DNA of 64,000 nt from Paractinoplanes durhamensis (GCF_016862175.1 NZ_BOML01000005.1:124001-188000); one strand, 5' to 3'. Numbered from the stretch's first letter, positions 51,785 to 60,592 are shown. Translations and numbers: made by a program. The notes: generated from the sequence alone by a model not told the origin.

Positions 51785-53431
51785 TCACGAGCAGCGCCGC
51801 AGCCGGATCCACCGATAGCCATACCCGGCGACCGGAACCTGGTCGAACTTGCCCAGGTCAGGATATTTCTGGTCGGCCAGCACGTCGGTCGGGGAATCGG
51901 CGTCGGCATAGACGGAGCTGAGGTCGACGACCGCATCATTTGTGCACAGGTTGTGCACAAACATCATCGTACCGGTGGCGTCGTCCGCGCGGTGCACCAG
52001 GACGCCCTCGGGAACCGGCACATCCACGTGGGCGCAGGCGCCGGCGCCGACCTCGGGGGCCTCCCGGAGGGTCCGGATCATCCGCTCGAACCAGGAGAGC
52101 AGCGACTTCGGGTCGGCCCGCTGATCCGACGCGTTGACCTTGCGATAGTCGAACTCGCCGGTGCTGACCACCGGGCGGATCAGCTTCTCGCTGTCGGCGG
52201 TGGAGAAGCCGGCGTTGGCCAGCAGGTTCCACTGCATCGGCGTCCGGATCGCGTTGCGCCCCTCCAGCCGCAGGTCGTCGCCCATGCCGAGCTCCTCGCC
52301 GTAGCGCACCACCGGGGTGCCGCGCAGGCTGAACTGCAGCGAGTAGGCCAGCTCGAGCCGCCGCCGGTCGCCGCCCAGCATCGGGGCCAGCCGCCGCCGG
52401 ATTCCCCGCCCGTACAGCTGCATGTCCTCGTCCGGGCCGAACTCGGCGAAGACCAGGTTGCGCTGGTCGGCGGTGAGCCGGGACAGGTCGATCTCGTCGT
52501 GGTTGCGCAGGAACGTGGCCCACTGGCCGCCCGGCGGCAGCTTCGGCGTCTCGCGCAGCGCCGCGATGATCGACTCCGGGTTCTGCCGGGCCAGCGCCAG
52601 GATCAGCTGACCGTTGAGCATGAAGTCGAACAGCATGTGGATGCGGTTGTTCGAGCCACCGCCATCGCCGAAGAACGTCACCAGTTGGTCCGGCTCGACG
52701 TTCGCCTCGGCCAGCAGGACCGCGTCACCCTTGCGCCACTGGACGTACTGCCGCAGGTCGGTCAGGTAGTCCATGTCCTTGGGCGAATTCGGGTTACCCG
52801 GCTCGGTCTCCTCGATGATGAACGGCACCGCGTCCATCCGGAACCCGGCCACCCCGAGCTGCAGCCAGAACGCGCAGATCTTCTTGATCTCCTCGCGGAC
52901 CGCCGGGTTCTTGATGTTGAGGTCGGGCTGGAACTTGTAGAAGCGGTGGTAATACCAGAGCTTCGCGGTGCGGTCGTAGGACCACGTCTCGCCCTGCTCG
53001 CCGGGGAAAACCATGCCCTGGTGCCGGTCGGAGGGCGCGCTGTCGGCCCAGACATACCAGTCGCGGTACGGCGAATCCGGTGACGACCGGGCCGACTGGA
53101 ACCACGGGTGCTGGTCGGAGGTGTGGTTCACGACCAGGTCGATGATCACCTTGATGCCGAGGTTGCCCGCCTCGTGCAGCAGCTGGGCGAAGTCGCCGAG
53201 GGTGCCGAGCCGCGGGTCGACGTTGTAGAAGTCCTCCACGTCATACCCGTCGTCGCGGCCGGGGGTCGGATGGATCGGGTTGAGCCACAGACAGGTGACA
53301 CCGAGGCGGGCCAGGTAGTCCAGCCGGCCGATCAGGCCACGGATGTCACCGACACCGTCGGCGTTGGAATCGGCGAACGTGTCGATGTCGAGGCAGTAGA
53401 CGACGGCCTTCTGGTACCACCGGTCACTCAT
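51785..53431 (-). CDS. GH13 alpha-amylase/trehalose-synthase-like glycosidase
   Basis: 548 residues. GH13 barrel with IIDLVVNHTSDQHPWF, GFRMDAVPF (nucleophile D200), LLAEANV (acid/base E242), FLRNHDEID (D312), then a C-terminal beta domain. The pattern DGVGDIRGLIGRLDYLARLG and RYGEELGMGDDL is that of trehalose synthases (maltose to trehalose), but without the conserved MP.....M signatures I can verify, so substrate is uncertain. No signal peptide: cytoplasmic. ATG overlaps the stop of the membrane gene (ATGA) in a PadR-headed operon. Confidence 0.9.
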   Translation of the reverse strand: MSDRWYQKAVVYCLDIDTFADSNADGVGDIRGLIGRLDYLARLGVTCLWLNPIHPTPGRDDGYDVEDFYNVDPRLGTLGDFAQLLHEAGNLGIKVIIDLVVNHTSDQHPWFQSARSSPDSPYRDWYVWADSAPSDRHQGMVFPGEQGETWSYDRTAKLWYYHRFYKFQPDLNIKNPAVREEIKKICAFWLQLGVAGFRMDAVPFIIEETEPGNPNSPKDMDYLTDLRQYVQWRKGDAVLLAEANVEPDQLVTFFGDGGGSNNRIHMLFDFMLNGQLILALARQNPESIIAALRETPKLPPGGQWATFLRNHDEIDLSRLTADQRNLVFAEFGPDEDMQLYGRGIRRRLAPMLGGDRRRLELAYSLQFSLRGTPVVRYGEELGMGDDLRLEGRNAIRTPMQWNLLANAGFSTADSEKLIRPVVSTGEFDYRKVNASDQRADPKSLLSWFERMIRTLREAPEVGAGACAHVDVPVPEGVLVHRADDATGTMMFVHNLCTNDAVVDLSSVYADADSPTDVLADQKYPDLGKFDQVPVAGYGYRWIRLRRCS

Positions 53432-54351
53432 GCCCCCTTACTTGTCCCCGCCATCGGGGCCCGAAACCGCCTGTCGATTTCGGCAGCGACGACGAACGCG
53501 GCGGCCGGCACGATCACGAGCACCGCCCACTGCACCGGGCTGATCAGCATGATCGCCTCGGGGTGGCCCATGTTGTGCCGGACGAAGCCGTCGAACCCGA
53601 GCCGGATCAGGGGGAAGACCGCGAGCACCGGAACCCCGAAGGCGATCACCCGGCCGCGGATGGCGGGATCCAGGCGGGCGACCCCGATCAGCGTCAGCAC
53701 CGCGGCCGCACCGAACAGCGGCACCCGCAGGTTCAAGGGCGCCATGCCCTGGGCGATCAGCACCACCCCGGCCGCCACCACGAACGGCCACCCTCGGGGG
53801 ATGGCACGCCGGGCGGACACCGCGGCGGCGATCAGTACGACGGTCGCGGCCACGAAGATCCAGTACGCGTTCAGGACCTGGGCGGGAGTGTCCAAGTAGT
53901 ACCGGAACGGGGCGACGATCTCGCCGGCCAGCCCGGCCGCCGCGCCCGTCACACCGAGCAGCCGGATGCCCAGCACGGCACCGGTCAGCGCGACCGCCCA
54001 GCCGAGGAGCCGGACCATGTCGACCCCGTAGAACGGGGAGATGTCGTAACCCGGCCACCGCACCATCGACAGGATCGCCATCGCGAACCGCCGGACGGCC
54101 ATCGCCAACAGCAGAAGCGAGCCGAAGAACTGCACCGCGTACGCCGCATGCCGCCACCGCTCGTCCCGGAACCCGGCGAACGTCTCCCGGAACCTGGCGC
54201 CGAGGGCGGCCCGCACGAGATCGGCGGTCACGGCCGGACCGGTGCGGCCGTCGGCCAGCAGGACGCCGAGCATCTCCTCGCCGTACTCGGCCCGGTGGTC
54301 CTTGGGGTAGAGCGCGATCAGGCGACGGAAGCGTTTCTCCGGCGTGGTCAT
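53428..54351 (-). CDS. PadR-associated multi-pass membrane protein
   Basis: 307 residues. N-terminal cytoplasmic helices (RRLIALYPKDHRAEYGEEML, VTADLVRAALGARFRETF) resemble the prefix domain of membrane proteins encoded next to PadR regulators, followed by about six membrane helices. Both ends overlap neighbouring genes as ATGA (PadR upstream, GH13 downstream), so the three proteins are made from one coupled message. Function unknown. Confidence 0.8.
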   Translation of the reverse strand: MTTPEKRFRRLIALYPKDHRAEYGEEMLGVLLADGRTGPAVTADLVRAALGARFRETFAGFRDERWRHAAYAVQFFGSLLLLAMAVRRFAMAILSMVRWPGYDISPFYGVDMVRLLGWAVALTGAVLGIRLLGVTGAAAGLAGEIVAPFRYYLDTPAQVLNAYWIFVAATVVLIAAAVSARRAIPRGWPFVVAAGVVLIAQGMAPLNLRVPLFGAAAVLTLIGVARLDPAIRGRVIAFGVPVLAVFPLIRLGFDGFVRHNMGHPEAIMLISPVQWAVLVIVPAAAFVVAAEIDRRFRAPMAGTSKGA

Positions 54352-54695
54352 GAGGTGGCTCCCCCGAGCTCGATCCGGCGGATGCGCAGGCGGCGCTCCG
54401 CGATGGTGGCCTGTGTGCGCAGGCGGGCGGTCTCGGCGGTCAGGCTCCGCTCGCCGGTCGCGGTGAGCCGGTAGTAGCGCCGCAGGCGGGACTGGACGAT
54501 CTCCTCGCGGTCGGCCTCGATCAGCCCCTCGGTGCGCAGCCGGTCGAGCGCCGCGTAGAGCGTGCCGGCCCGCAACCGGACCCGGCCGCCGGTCATCCCG
54601 GCGATGTCCTCGATCACCGCGTAGCCGTGCTGCGGCCCGCCGGCGAGGGCGGTGAGGACCAGGAAGGTCGGCTCGCGCATCGGTCCGTCGGTCAC
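54348..54695 (-). CDS. PadR-family transcriptional regulator
   Basis: 115 residues from GTG 54695 (ATG 54680 is an alternative). PadR fold: FLVLTALAGGPQHGYAVIED, LRAGTLYAALDRLRTEGLIE, SRLRRYYRLTATGERSL, then a C-terminal helix. TATATG lies 8 nt before the GTG, part of the palindromic operator, so a leaderless autorepressed transcript is likely. Heads the operon PadR-membrane-GH13. Confidence 0.9.
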   Translation of the reverse strand: MTDGPMREPTFLVLTALAGGPQHGYAVIEDIAGMTGGRVRLRAGTLYAALDRLRTEGLIEADREEIVQSRLRRYYRLTATGERSLTAETARLRTQATIAERRLRIRRIELGGATS

Positions 54696-54703
54696 GTCGG
54701 CAG

Positions 54704-54726
54704 CATATACCGATGATCGGTATATG
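54704..54726. promoter_or_regulatory. PadR operator (perfect palindrome)
   Basis: 11-base arms CATATACCGAT and its complement around a single central G. It lies between PadR (start 54695) and the divergent DedA gene (54766) and overlaps the PadR -10. Confidence 0.8.
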
Positions 54727-54753
54727 AGAACGGTTGAGAGCAGCGGAGTCGGG

Positions 54754-54759
54754 TAGACA
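54754..54759 (+). promoter_or_regulatory. -10 element of DedA gene (leaderless arrangement)
   Basis: TAGACA ends 6 nt before ATG 54766; no ribosome site. Confidence 0.45.
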
Positions 54760-54765
54760 TGAGCG

Positions 54766-55422
54766 ATGGCAGAAAGCGATCTGGGGCAGCTGAGCGGGCT
54801 CACCGGCTGGGTCGCGTCGGTGATCGAGTCACTCGGCGAGGTGGGCGTCGGCCTGCTCGTCGCGCTGGAAAATCTGGTGCCGCCGATCCCGAGCGAGATC
54901 GTGCTGTCGCTGGCCGGCTACCTCGCCGCCGAGGGCCGGGTGAACCTGGTCCTGGTGCTGATCGCGGCGACCGCCGGCTCGGTCGGCGGCGCGGTGATCC
55001 TGTACTGGCTCGGCCGGGCGCTCGGCGAGGAGCGGCTGCGGCGATGGCTCGACCGGATCCCGCTGGTCGACGCGACGGACCTGGACAAGGCGGATCGGTG
55101 GTTCGAGAAGCACGAGCGGAATGCCGTGCTCTTCGGGCGCTGCGCCCCGGTCGTACGCTCGCTGGTCTCGATCCCGGCCGGCGCCAATCGCATGCCGCTC
55201 GGGCAGTTCGTGGTGTTCACCACGATCGGCAGCGGGGTGTGGAACGCGCTGTTCGTTCTGGCCGGCTACCTGCTCGGCGAGCGCTGGCAGAACGTCGAGC
55301 AGTACAGCCACTGGTTCGACTACGGGGTCGGCGCGATCTTCGCCGGCACCGTCATCTGGTGGGTCGTGAAGAAGACGCGCGGCCGCAAGGAAGCGGCCGC
55401 GCGCCCCGTCAACCGTGACTAG
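54766..55422 (+). CDS. DedA-family membrane protein
   Basis: 218 residues. DedA/SNARE-associated fold: GVGLLVALENLVPPIPSEIV, LSLAGYLAAEG, GSVGGAVILYWLGRALGEER, FGRCAPVVRSLVSIPAGANR, MPLGQFVVFTTIGSGVWNAL. DedA proteins move lipids such as undecaprenyl phosphate or maintain membrane potential. ATG 54766 follows a -10-like TAGACA by 6 nt. Its stop overlaps the convergent chitinase stop by 4 bp. The divergent PadR operator may influence it. Confidence 0.92.
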   Translation: MAESDLGQLSGLTGWVASVIESLGEVGVGLLVALENLVPPIPSEIVLSLAGYLAAEGRVNLVLVLIAATAGSVGGAVILYWLGRALGEERLRRWLDRIPLVDATDLDKADRWFEKHERNAVLFGRCAPVVRSLVSIPAGANRMPLGQFVVFTTIGSGVWNALFVLAGYLLGERWQNVEQYSHWFDYGVGAIFAGTVIWWVVKKTRGRKEAAARPVNRD

Positions 55423-56612
55423 AACCCTGCACTGATCTTCGTGAAGGCCCAGTCGGCCTGCGCGATACCCGAGCAGTTGGAGACCACGCCGCCCCCGGCG
55501 CAGCCTCGGTCCCGGTTGACCGCCCAGAAGGTGAACCGCGCGAAGCCCTTGCTCTTGGCGTAGTCGCGGATCCGCGTCCAGGTGTCGGTGGAGGTCAGCT
55601 CCTGCTGGTCGGACAGACCGTTCATGCCGGAGATGCCCATGTGGCTGTAGGCCTGCGCGTCGGTGTAGCCGAACGTGGTCTTGAGCAGGTTCTTCAGCGC
55701 CTCGGACGAGTTCACCGTGTTGCCGTACATGTCGGCGCCGCCGCCGAAGTCGAACGGCATCTGGGTGAAGATGTCGATGTTCGCGCCGAGCGCCTTGGCC
55801 TGCTGCACGAGCCGGGTGCCGTAGTAGGTCGGGCCGGTCGTCGCGGTGCCGAAGGTGAGGATCGTCTTCACCGACGGGTTGTTCTGCTTGATGATCTTCA
55901 GAGCGCCGAGAACCCGGTCCTGCACCGCGGTGTTCTCGAACTCGTCGGTGTTCTCGATGTCGATGTCGATCGACTTGAGCGCGAACGCGTCGATGATCTT
56001 CTGGTACGCGCCGGCCAGCGCCGCGGTGGTGGTGCAGTTCGGGCCGAGCTTGTTACCGCTGTAGCCGCCGACCGACGGGACGATGTCCGCGCCGGCCGCC
56101 TTGATCTGCGCGATGTAGCTGGCGTGCACGCCGCCGGTCAGGCCGGTCTCGCCGTCCCAGGCCGGGTTGCAGCCGTTGCTGGCGAGCACGAACGCCATGG
56201 TGAACGCCTTGATGCCGGTCGCGCTGGTGACCGTCGACGGCGCCGGCGGGTTGCCCCAGCCCGGGTAGACGTACGGCGACGAGGCCATCTTGGTGCCGGT
56301 CGACGGCGGGGTCGTGGTCGGGCCGGTGGTCGGCGGCGTGGTCGGCGTGGTCGTGCCGCCACAGGCGCCGTTGTCGGCCCACACGTCCCACTGGCCCGAG
56401 TGGGTGGCCGGCGACTCGTTCTGGGTCCACCACTTGGCGGTGTAGTTGTGGCCGCTCTGCGAAGCGCTGTTGCCGCCGACGTAGACGGCGCTCGAGGACC
56501 AGGCGGCGGCACAGGCGGTGGCCGCGTTCGACATGGTCATGGGGATGATCGCAGCGGACAGGCCGGTGGCGGCCACCGCGCCGAGGACCAGCAGTTTTCT
56601 GCCGAGTTTCAC
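55419..56612 (-). CDS. Secreted GH18 chitinase with CBM5/12 (second of pair)
   Basis: 397 residues from GTG 56612 (CTGGAG 5 nt upstream; the open frame beyond is another frame of the upstream chitinase). Signal peptide (1-31), N-terminal chitin-binding CBM5/12 module (36-85: VYVGGNSASQSGHNYTAKWW), Thr/Pro linker, then a GH18 domain with catalytic D-I-D-I-E at 216-220 (LKSIDIDIEN). The domain is of the short ChiD/bacterial type with FAMPFDF-like TQMPFDFGGG. It hydrolyses chitin outside the cell. 14 nt after the first chitinase, same transcript. Confidence 0.92.
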   Translation of the reverse strand: MKLGRKLLVLGAVAATGLSAAIIPMTMSNAATACAAAWSSSAVYVGGNSASQSGHNYTAKWWTQNESPATHSGQWDVWADNGACGGTTTPTTPPTTGPTTTPPSTGTKMASSPYVYPGWGNPPAPSTVTSATGIKAFTMAFVLASNGCNPAWDGETGLTGGVHASYIAQIKAAGADIVPSVGGYSGNKLGPNCTTTAALAGAYQKIIDAFALKSIDIDIENTDEFENTAVQDRVLGALKIIKQNNPSVKTILTFGTATTGPTYYGTRLVQQAKALGANIDIFTQMPFDFGGGADMYGNTVNSSEALKNLLKTTFGYTDAQAYSHMGISGMNGLSDQQELTSTDTWTRIRDYAKSKGFARFTFWAVNRDRGCAGGGVVSNCSGIAQADWAFTKISAGF

Positions 56613-56626
56613 GGGGACTCCAGTTT

Positions 56627-57871
56627 TCAGGGGAGTGTGGAGAGGTGCGGCTTGACGGTGTTGGCGAACGAGTTGCCGTTGGTGACATCCCAGTTGATCG
56701 ACCAGGTCATGGCGCCCCGAATGCCGGGATAGGTGGCCGGCGGCTTGAAACTTCCGCAGTTGGTGCCGCGGGCCAGGCAGTCGAGGGCGGCGTTGACGTT
56801 GGCCGGTGACTGGTAGCCGCCGCCGGCCGCGCTGGTCGACGCGGGCAGACCGAGGGCGACCTGGTCGGGGCGCAGGCCGTTCTGGGTCTGGATGCAGGCC
56901 AGCGCGGTCAGGAAGTTGACGTTGCCCGGCGAGTACGCGTTCATCTGGTCGCAGCCGAGCATCGCGCCGGAGTTGTAGTACTGGGTGTGCACCACGGTGA
57001 GGATGTCCTTGATGGACAGGGCCAGCGCGAAGTACGACGAACCGGTGCTCTGCATGTCGATGGTCTGCGGCGCCATCGTGATGATCAGGTTGGCCCCGGC
57101 CTTGGCCCGCAGGCTGCGCAGCGCGGAGGCCATGTAGGTCGAGTTGAGGCCGTTCTCCAGGTCGATGTCGACGCCGTCGAAGCCGTACGTCGTCATCAGG
57201 GTGTAGACCGAGTTGGCGAAGTTGGTGGCGGCGGTCGAGTCGGCGACGCTGACCGTGCCCTTCTCCCCGCCGACCGAGATGATCACCTTTTTGCCGCGCG
57301 AGTGCAGGGTGGCGATGTCGGCCTTGAACTGGGCGTCGGTGTAGCCGCCGACCTGCGCCGCGAGGCCGGAGTCGAGGGTGAAGGTGACTGCGCCGGGGGT
57401 GCCGCTCGCGTCGGCGAAGGCCACCGCGATCAGGTCGTAGCTGGTCGGGACGGCGGCGAGCTTGAGGGCGGCCGCGCCGTTGTAGAAGTTCTGCCAGTAG
57501 CCGGTGAGGAAGTGGGCCGGCAGCGTGCCATTCCCAGGGGGCGTCGTCGTGGGCGCGGTGGTCGGCGGAGTTGTGGTGGGGGCCGTGGTCGGCGGAGTCG
57601 TCGTGGGCGTCGACGTTCCGCAGGTGCCGTTGTCGGCCCACACGTCCCACTGGCCGGAGTGGGTGGCCGGGGATTCGTTCTGGGTCCACCACTTGGCGGT
57701 GTAGTTGTGGCCGTTCTGCGACGCGCTGTTGCCACCGACGTAGACCTGGGTGGAACTCCACGCGGAGGTGCAGGCGACGGCCGCGCCGGCCGTGCCGGAG
57801 AAGTAGACCGCCGCGCCGCCGGCGACCAGCGCCGCCACGGTCGCGAGGACCACCGATCTGGAGCGCTTCAT
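56627..57871 (-). CDS. Secreted GH18 chitinase with CBM5/12 (first of pair)
   Basis: 414 residues. Signal peptide (1-32), CBM5/12 module (36-85), linker of repeated PTTAPTTTPPTT, GH18 catalytic domain (from about 118, LPAHFLTGYWQNFYNG) with D232-G-V-D-I-D-L-E239 and the later substrate-cleft segments ITMAPQTIDMQ and GAMTWSINWDV. Resembles the Streptomyces ChiC/D group of extracellular chitinases. ATG 57871 with GGAGGGAC upstream; 12 earlier codons in frame lack signal character. Its CBM differs from that of the neighbour at only 2 of 43 positions. Confidence 0.93.
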   Translation of the reverse strand: MKRSRSVVLATVAALVAGGAAVYFSGTAGAAVACTSAWSSTQVYVGGNSASQNGHNYTAKWWTQNESPATHSGQWDVWADNGTCGTSTPTTTPPTTAPTTTPPTTAPTTTPPGNGTLPAHFLTGYWQNFYNGAAALKLAAVPTSYDLIAVAFADASGTPGAVTFTLDSGLAAQVGGYTDAQFKADIATLHSRGKKVIISVGGEKGTVSVADSTAATNFANSVYTLMTTYGFDGVDIDLENGLNSTYMASALRSLRAKAGANLIITMAPQTIDMQSTGSSYFALALSIKDILTVVHTQYYNSGAMLGCDQMNAYSPGNVNFLTALACIQTQNGLRPDQVALGLPASTSAAGGGYQSPANVNAALDCLARGTNCGSFKPPATYPGIRGAMTWSINWDVTNGNSFANTVKPHLSTLP

Positions 57872-57913
57872 CGCCGTCCCTCCACGTAGTCCTGTGATAT
57901 GCGTCAATCTTTA

Positions 57914-57934
57914 GGACTGTTAACAATAAAGTCC
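57914..57934. promoter_or_regulatory. Inverted repeat upstream of chitinase operon
   Basis: GGACT and AGTCC arms around an AT-rich 11-base centre containing GTTAAC, about 45 bp before the chitinase start. Candidate control site; it does not match the DasR or Streptomyces chitinase direct repeats known to me. Confidence 0.35.
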
Positions 57935-57996
57935 AGAGGGGCGGACGTTAAAGAACCTTAAATCTTTCGCACCTTTTGCAGACATGCGAACAGGGC

Positions 57997-58020
57997 CGAA
58001 CGCGCAGGTCAGCGCGTTCG
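57997..58020 (-). terminator. Terminator of GH16 gene
   Basis: Perfect 9-base arms CGAACGCGC and complement with 6-base loop AGGTCA, 18 nt after the GH16 stop. Confidence 0.8.
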
Positions 58021-58038
58021 ACCCATCGACCCTGGTGA

Positions 58039-59436
58039 CTACTTGCGGAACTGGATCCAGTTGACGTTGACGAAGTCGTTCGGCTGCCCACTGGTGAAGG
58101 TCAGGTAGACCGTGTGGGTGCCGGTGACCGCGGAGACGTTGCCCGGGATCGACGTCCAGGACTGCCACCCGCCCGTGCTCGCCAGCGCGAAGCTGCCGAT
58201 CGGCGCGTTCGAGCGGCTGTCCAGGCGGACCTCGACCAGGCCGCTGATCCCGGTGCCCGCACCGGAGGCGACCCGGGCGACGAAGTCCTTCACCCCGCCG
58301 CTGCCGAAGTTGACGTTGTTGAACTGGGCCCAGTCGCCGTTCGCGATGGATCCGATGTCCTGGCCGCCCTCGGAGCAGGTCTCGGCGATCACGCCGGACT
58401 GCGCGTTGAACGACTCGGCCTCGATCTTGGCGAAGGCGTCCCGGGTGGTGCCGCTGGTCGGCGCCGTGGTGGGCGACGTGGTCGGCGGAGTGGTCGTCGT
58501 GCCGCCCGAGGACTGGTAGACGGCCACGTAGTCGACGGTCATCGGCACGCCGGACTGCGTCGCCGACGTGGGGCCGCCGCCGAACGCGGCCGGGAAGCCG
58601 CCGCCGATCGCCACGTTGAGGATCACGAACATGCCGTGCTGGGTGGCGTTGTTCCAGGTGGTCGCGTCGATCTGGGACGAGTTGAGGGTGAAGTAGTTGA
58701 CGCCGTCCAGATACCACCGCATCTGCTCGGGCGAGACGCTGCGGTCGTACTCCACCGCGTACGTGTGCATCGCGGTCTGGCAGCCGGAGCAGGCCTTCTC
58801 ACCGCTGGTGAGGCCGGTGGTCTCGTTGCAGACACCGCCCGGGTTGGTGCCGCAGTGCAGGGCCGCAAAGACCGAGGACCGGCCGTTGATGTCCTCCATG
58901 ATGTCCCACTCGCCGATGCTCGGCCAGTTGCTCGCACCCACCGGGCGGGCGGCCGCGCCGAGCGCCCAGAACGCCGGCCAGTAGCCGGCCGCCGCGGCGC
59001 CGCTCACGTTCGGCTGCTGCAGTCGCGCCTCGATCCGCACCTTGCCACCGGCCGGCGCCGCGAAGTCGGTGCGCTGTGTCTCGACCCGCCCGGACGTCCA
59101 GTTGCCGGCCGAGTCCCGGATCGGCTTGATCACCAGGTTGCCGCTGCCGTCCTGGTAGACGTTGCTGGTCGAGTCGGTCATCGTCTCGATCTCGCCGGTG
59201 CCCCAGTTGGCCGCGCCGCCCGCGTATCCGGTGCCGATGTCGTAGAGCCAGTTCGTGCGGTTCAGGCCGGTGCCGGCCGCGCCGGTGAAGTCGTCGCTGA
59301 AGACGGTGGTCATGCCGGACGGGGCGGCGGGGACGGCCGCGTTGGCATCCATCGTGAAGACGGCGGTCGCGGCGACCGCGACGGTGGCGGTCGCGATCGC
59401 GAGGAGACCGCGGAGTCTCTTCCGGGAACGGGACAT
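58039..59436 (-). CDS. Secreted GH16 beta-glucanase with C-terminal CBM6
   Basis: 465 residues. Signal peptide (1-33), GH16 domain (about 40-310) with the catalytic motif E176-W-D-I-M-E181 in GEWDIMED, characteristic of endo-beta-1,3-glucanases (laminarinases), a Thr/Pro linker, and a C-terminal CBM6 (about 335-465: KIEAESFNAQSG, IANGDWAQFNNVNF, HTVYLTFTSGQPNDFVNVNW). GAAAGG lies 9 nt before ATG 59436. A LacI-type operator is 50 bp upstream, so expression should respond to glucan-derived sugar. Confidence 0.93.
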   Translation of the reverse strand: MSRSRKRLRGLLAIATATVAVAATAVFTMDANAAVPAAPSGMTTVFSDDFTGAAGTGLNRTNWLYDIGTGYAGGAANWGTGEIETMTDSTSNVYQDGSGNLVIKPIRDSAGNWTSGRVETQRTDFAAPAGGKVRIEARLQQPNVSGAAAAGYWPAFWALGAAARPVGASNWPSIGEWDIMEDINGRSSVFAALHCGTNPGGVCNETTGLTSGEKACSGCQTAMHTYAVEYDRSVSPEQMRWYLDGVNYFTLNSSQIDATTWNNATQHGMFVILNVAIGGGFPAAFGGGPTSATQSGVPMTVDYVAVYQSSGGTTTTPPTTSPTTAPTSGTTRDAFAKIEAESFNAQSGVIAETCSEGGQDIGSIANGDWAQFNNVNFGSGGVKDFVARVASGAGTGISGLVEVRLDSRSNAPIGSFALASTGGWQSWTSIPGNVSAVTGTHTVYLTFTSGQPNDFVNVNWIQFRK

Positions 59437-59486
59437 GGGTTGCGCCTTTCCGCAGGGGGGTCGGTTTGGCGGGAGTCGGAGCGCTG

Positions 59487-59500
59487 TGAGAGCGCTCTCA
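59487..59500. promoter_or_regulatory. LacI/CebR-type operator upstream of GH16
   Basis: TGAGAGCGCTCTCA, a perfect 14-base palindrome differing from the CebR box of Streptomyces (TGGGAGCGCTCCCA) at two symmetric positions. It lies before the GH16 gene. No LacI-family gene is in the window, so the regulator is elsewhere. Confidence 0.8.
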
Positions 59501-59543
59501 GCAGATTTCACGCTTGTTACGGGGAGGTTGTCAATATTGGCGA

Positions 59544-60203
59544 TCATTGATTGCCCGTTTTGACCGCGGCGGTTTTCGGGCGCCGCAGGACGGCGTGCTC
59601 CAAGGCGGTCCACGACGTCGAGGTGACCAGGTAGAGGGCGCCGGCCAGGGGCATCCAGGCGACCACCGCGACCGTGAAATAGGGCATCGCCTTCAGGAAC
59701 TTCGGGGCTTCGGCCGGCATCCGGCGGGCCGACCAACGAGCGATGAGGACGGCGATGGCGAGCAACGCGGCGAAGATCGGCAGGCCGGCCATCAGGTGGG
59801 CGGTCAGTGGGATGCCGAAGACCGCGCCGGCCGGGGCGGTCATCGCCACCCGGTACATGATCATGAAGAACGGAGCCTGGGCCAGAGCGGGCAGGAGTGC
59901 GGCGAACGGGTTGATGCCGTTCGCCCGCTGCAGGGCCAGGGTTTCGGTGGCCAGCACCATCGGGTCGCTGCCGTGCTTCTCGCGCAGCTTCTCGATCTGC
60001 GGGTTGAGGGCGGCACGACGGCGTTCACCGCGGACCTGCAGGTAGGTGATCGGGCTGATCAGCAGCCGGATCAGCAGGGTGAAGACGATGATCGCGGCGG
60101 CCGTGGCGAGGTTTCCGGCCAGCGGGGTGAGCAGGGTGGCGAGGGCTTCGATGGCGGAGTGAGCGGCGCCGACCACGGCCCCGAAAGCGTGCGAAACAGA
60201 CAT
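59544..60203 (-). CDS. YidC/Oxa1-family membrane insertase (secondary paralog)
   Basis: 219 residues from ATG 60203 (AAGGGG 8 nt upstream). YidC core with five helices: NLATAAAIIVFTLLIRLLIS, the hydrophilic-groove arginine in IRLLISPITYLQVRG, INPFAALLPALAQAPFFMIM, and FLKAMPYFTVAVVAWMPLAG. It is shorter than the housekeeping YidC, lacks its C-terminal tail and is not beside rpmH/jag, so it is a secondary copy that inserts a subset of membrane proteins. A DUF6412-like gene lies upstream, a frequent partner. Confidence 0.87.
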   Translation of the reverse strand: MSVSHAFGAVVGAAHSAIEALATLLTPLAGNLATAAAIIVFTLLIRLLISPITYLQVRGERRRAALNPQIEKLREKHGSDPMVLATETLALQRANGINPFAALLPALAQAPFFMIMYRVAMTAPAGAVFGIPLTAHLMAGLPIFAALLAIAVLIARWSARRMPAEAPKFLKAMPYFTVAVVAWMPLAGALYLVTSTSWTALEHAVLRRPKTAAVKTGNQ

Positions 60204-60592
60204 GGTGCGACCCCTTGCGGTCCGAAGAGACGAGAACGCAGAGGCGGCAGAAAGGCGAGTATCCGAAAGCTCAAGATCAAGATGGACGGGGTCGACCCAC
60301 GAACGACACCCACGCGCGGGTTCGACCAACCCGCGATCGAGCCGCGATCGCGGCATCGGAGCGCGGGTTCGGCCGATCCACGATCCAGCCGCGAGTGCGA
60401 CGCCGGAACGCGGGGCGGCCGGGTGGGGGTTTGGGCGCAACCACGCACGCACGTCGCCGTGGTGGGGTGAGTGGTTTGGACGCGTCAGCGGCCAGCTCGC
60501 CCCGCCGCGGTCCCGGCGGGAGCGACGGTCTGTACCCACCACCCCGGCACGACAGCTGGATCTTGATGTTGATGTTGCCCGGAAAAAGAGCC
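60204..60592. other. Repeat-rich intergenic region before the YidC paralog
   Basis: No convincing gene. It contains two tandem 47-bp units (60314-60407) and, near both ends, ATCAAGAT-type sequences in opposite orientation (about 60270-60285 and 60560-60580). Open frames across it lack ribosome sites and give repeat-derived low-complexity peptide. Confidence 0.6.
60314..60407. repeat. Degenerate 47-bp tandem duplication
   Basis: Units 60314-60360 and 60361-60407 align end to end without gaps at roughly 80 percent identity; both begin GCGCGGGTTCG and end CGGA. Confidence 0.8.

Noticed and set aside
56613..57926. Single 835-codon chitinase frame
   Set aside because: The left part is a second frame of the upstream chitinase; each chitinase has its own signal peptide and ribosome site.
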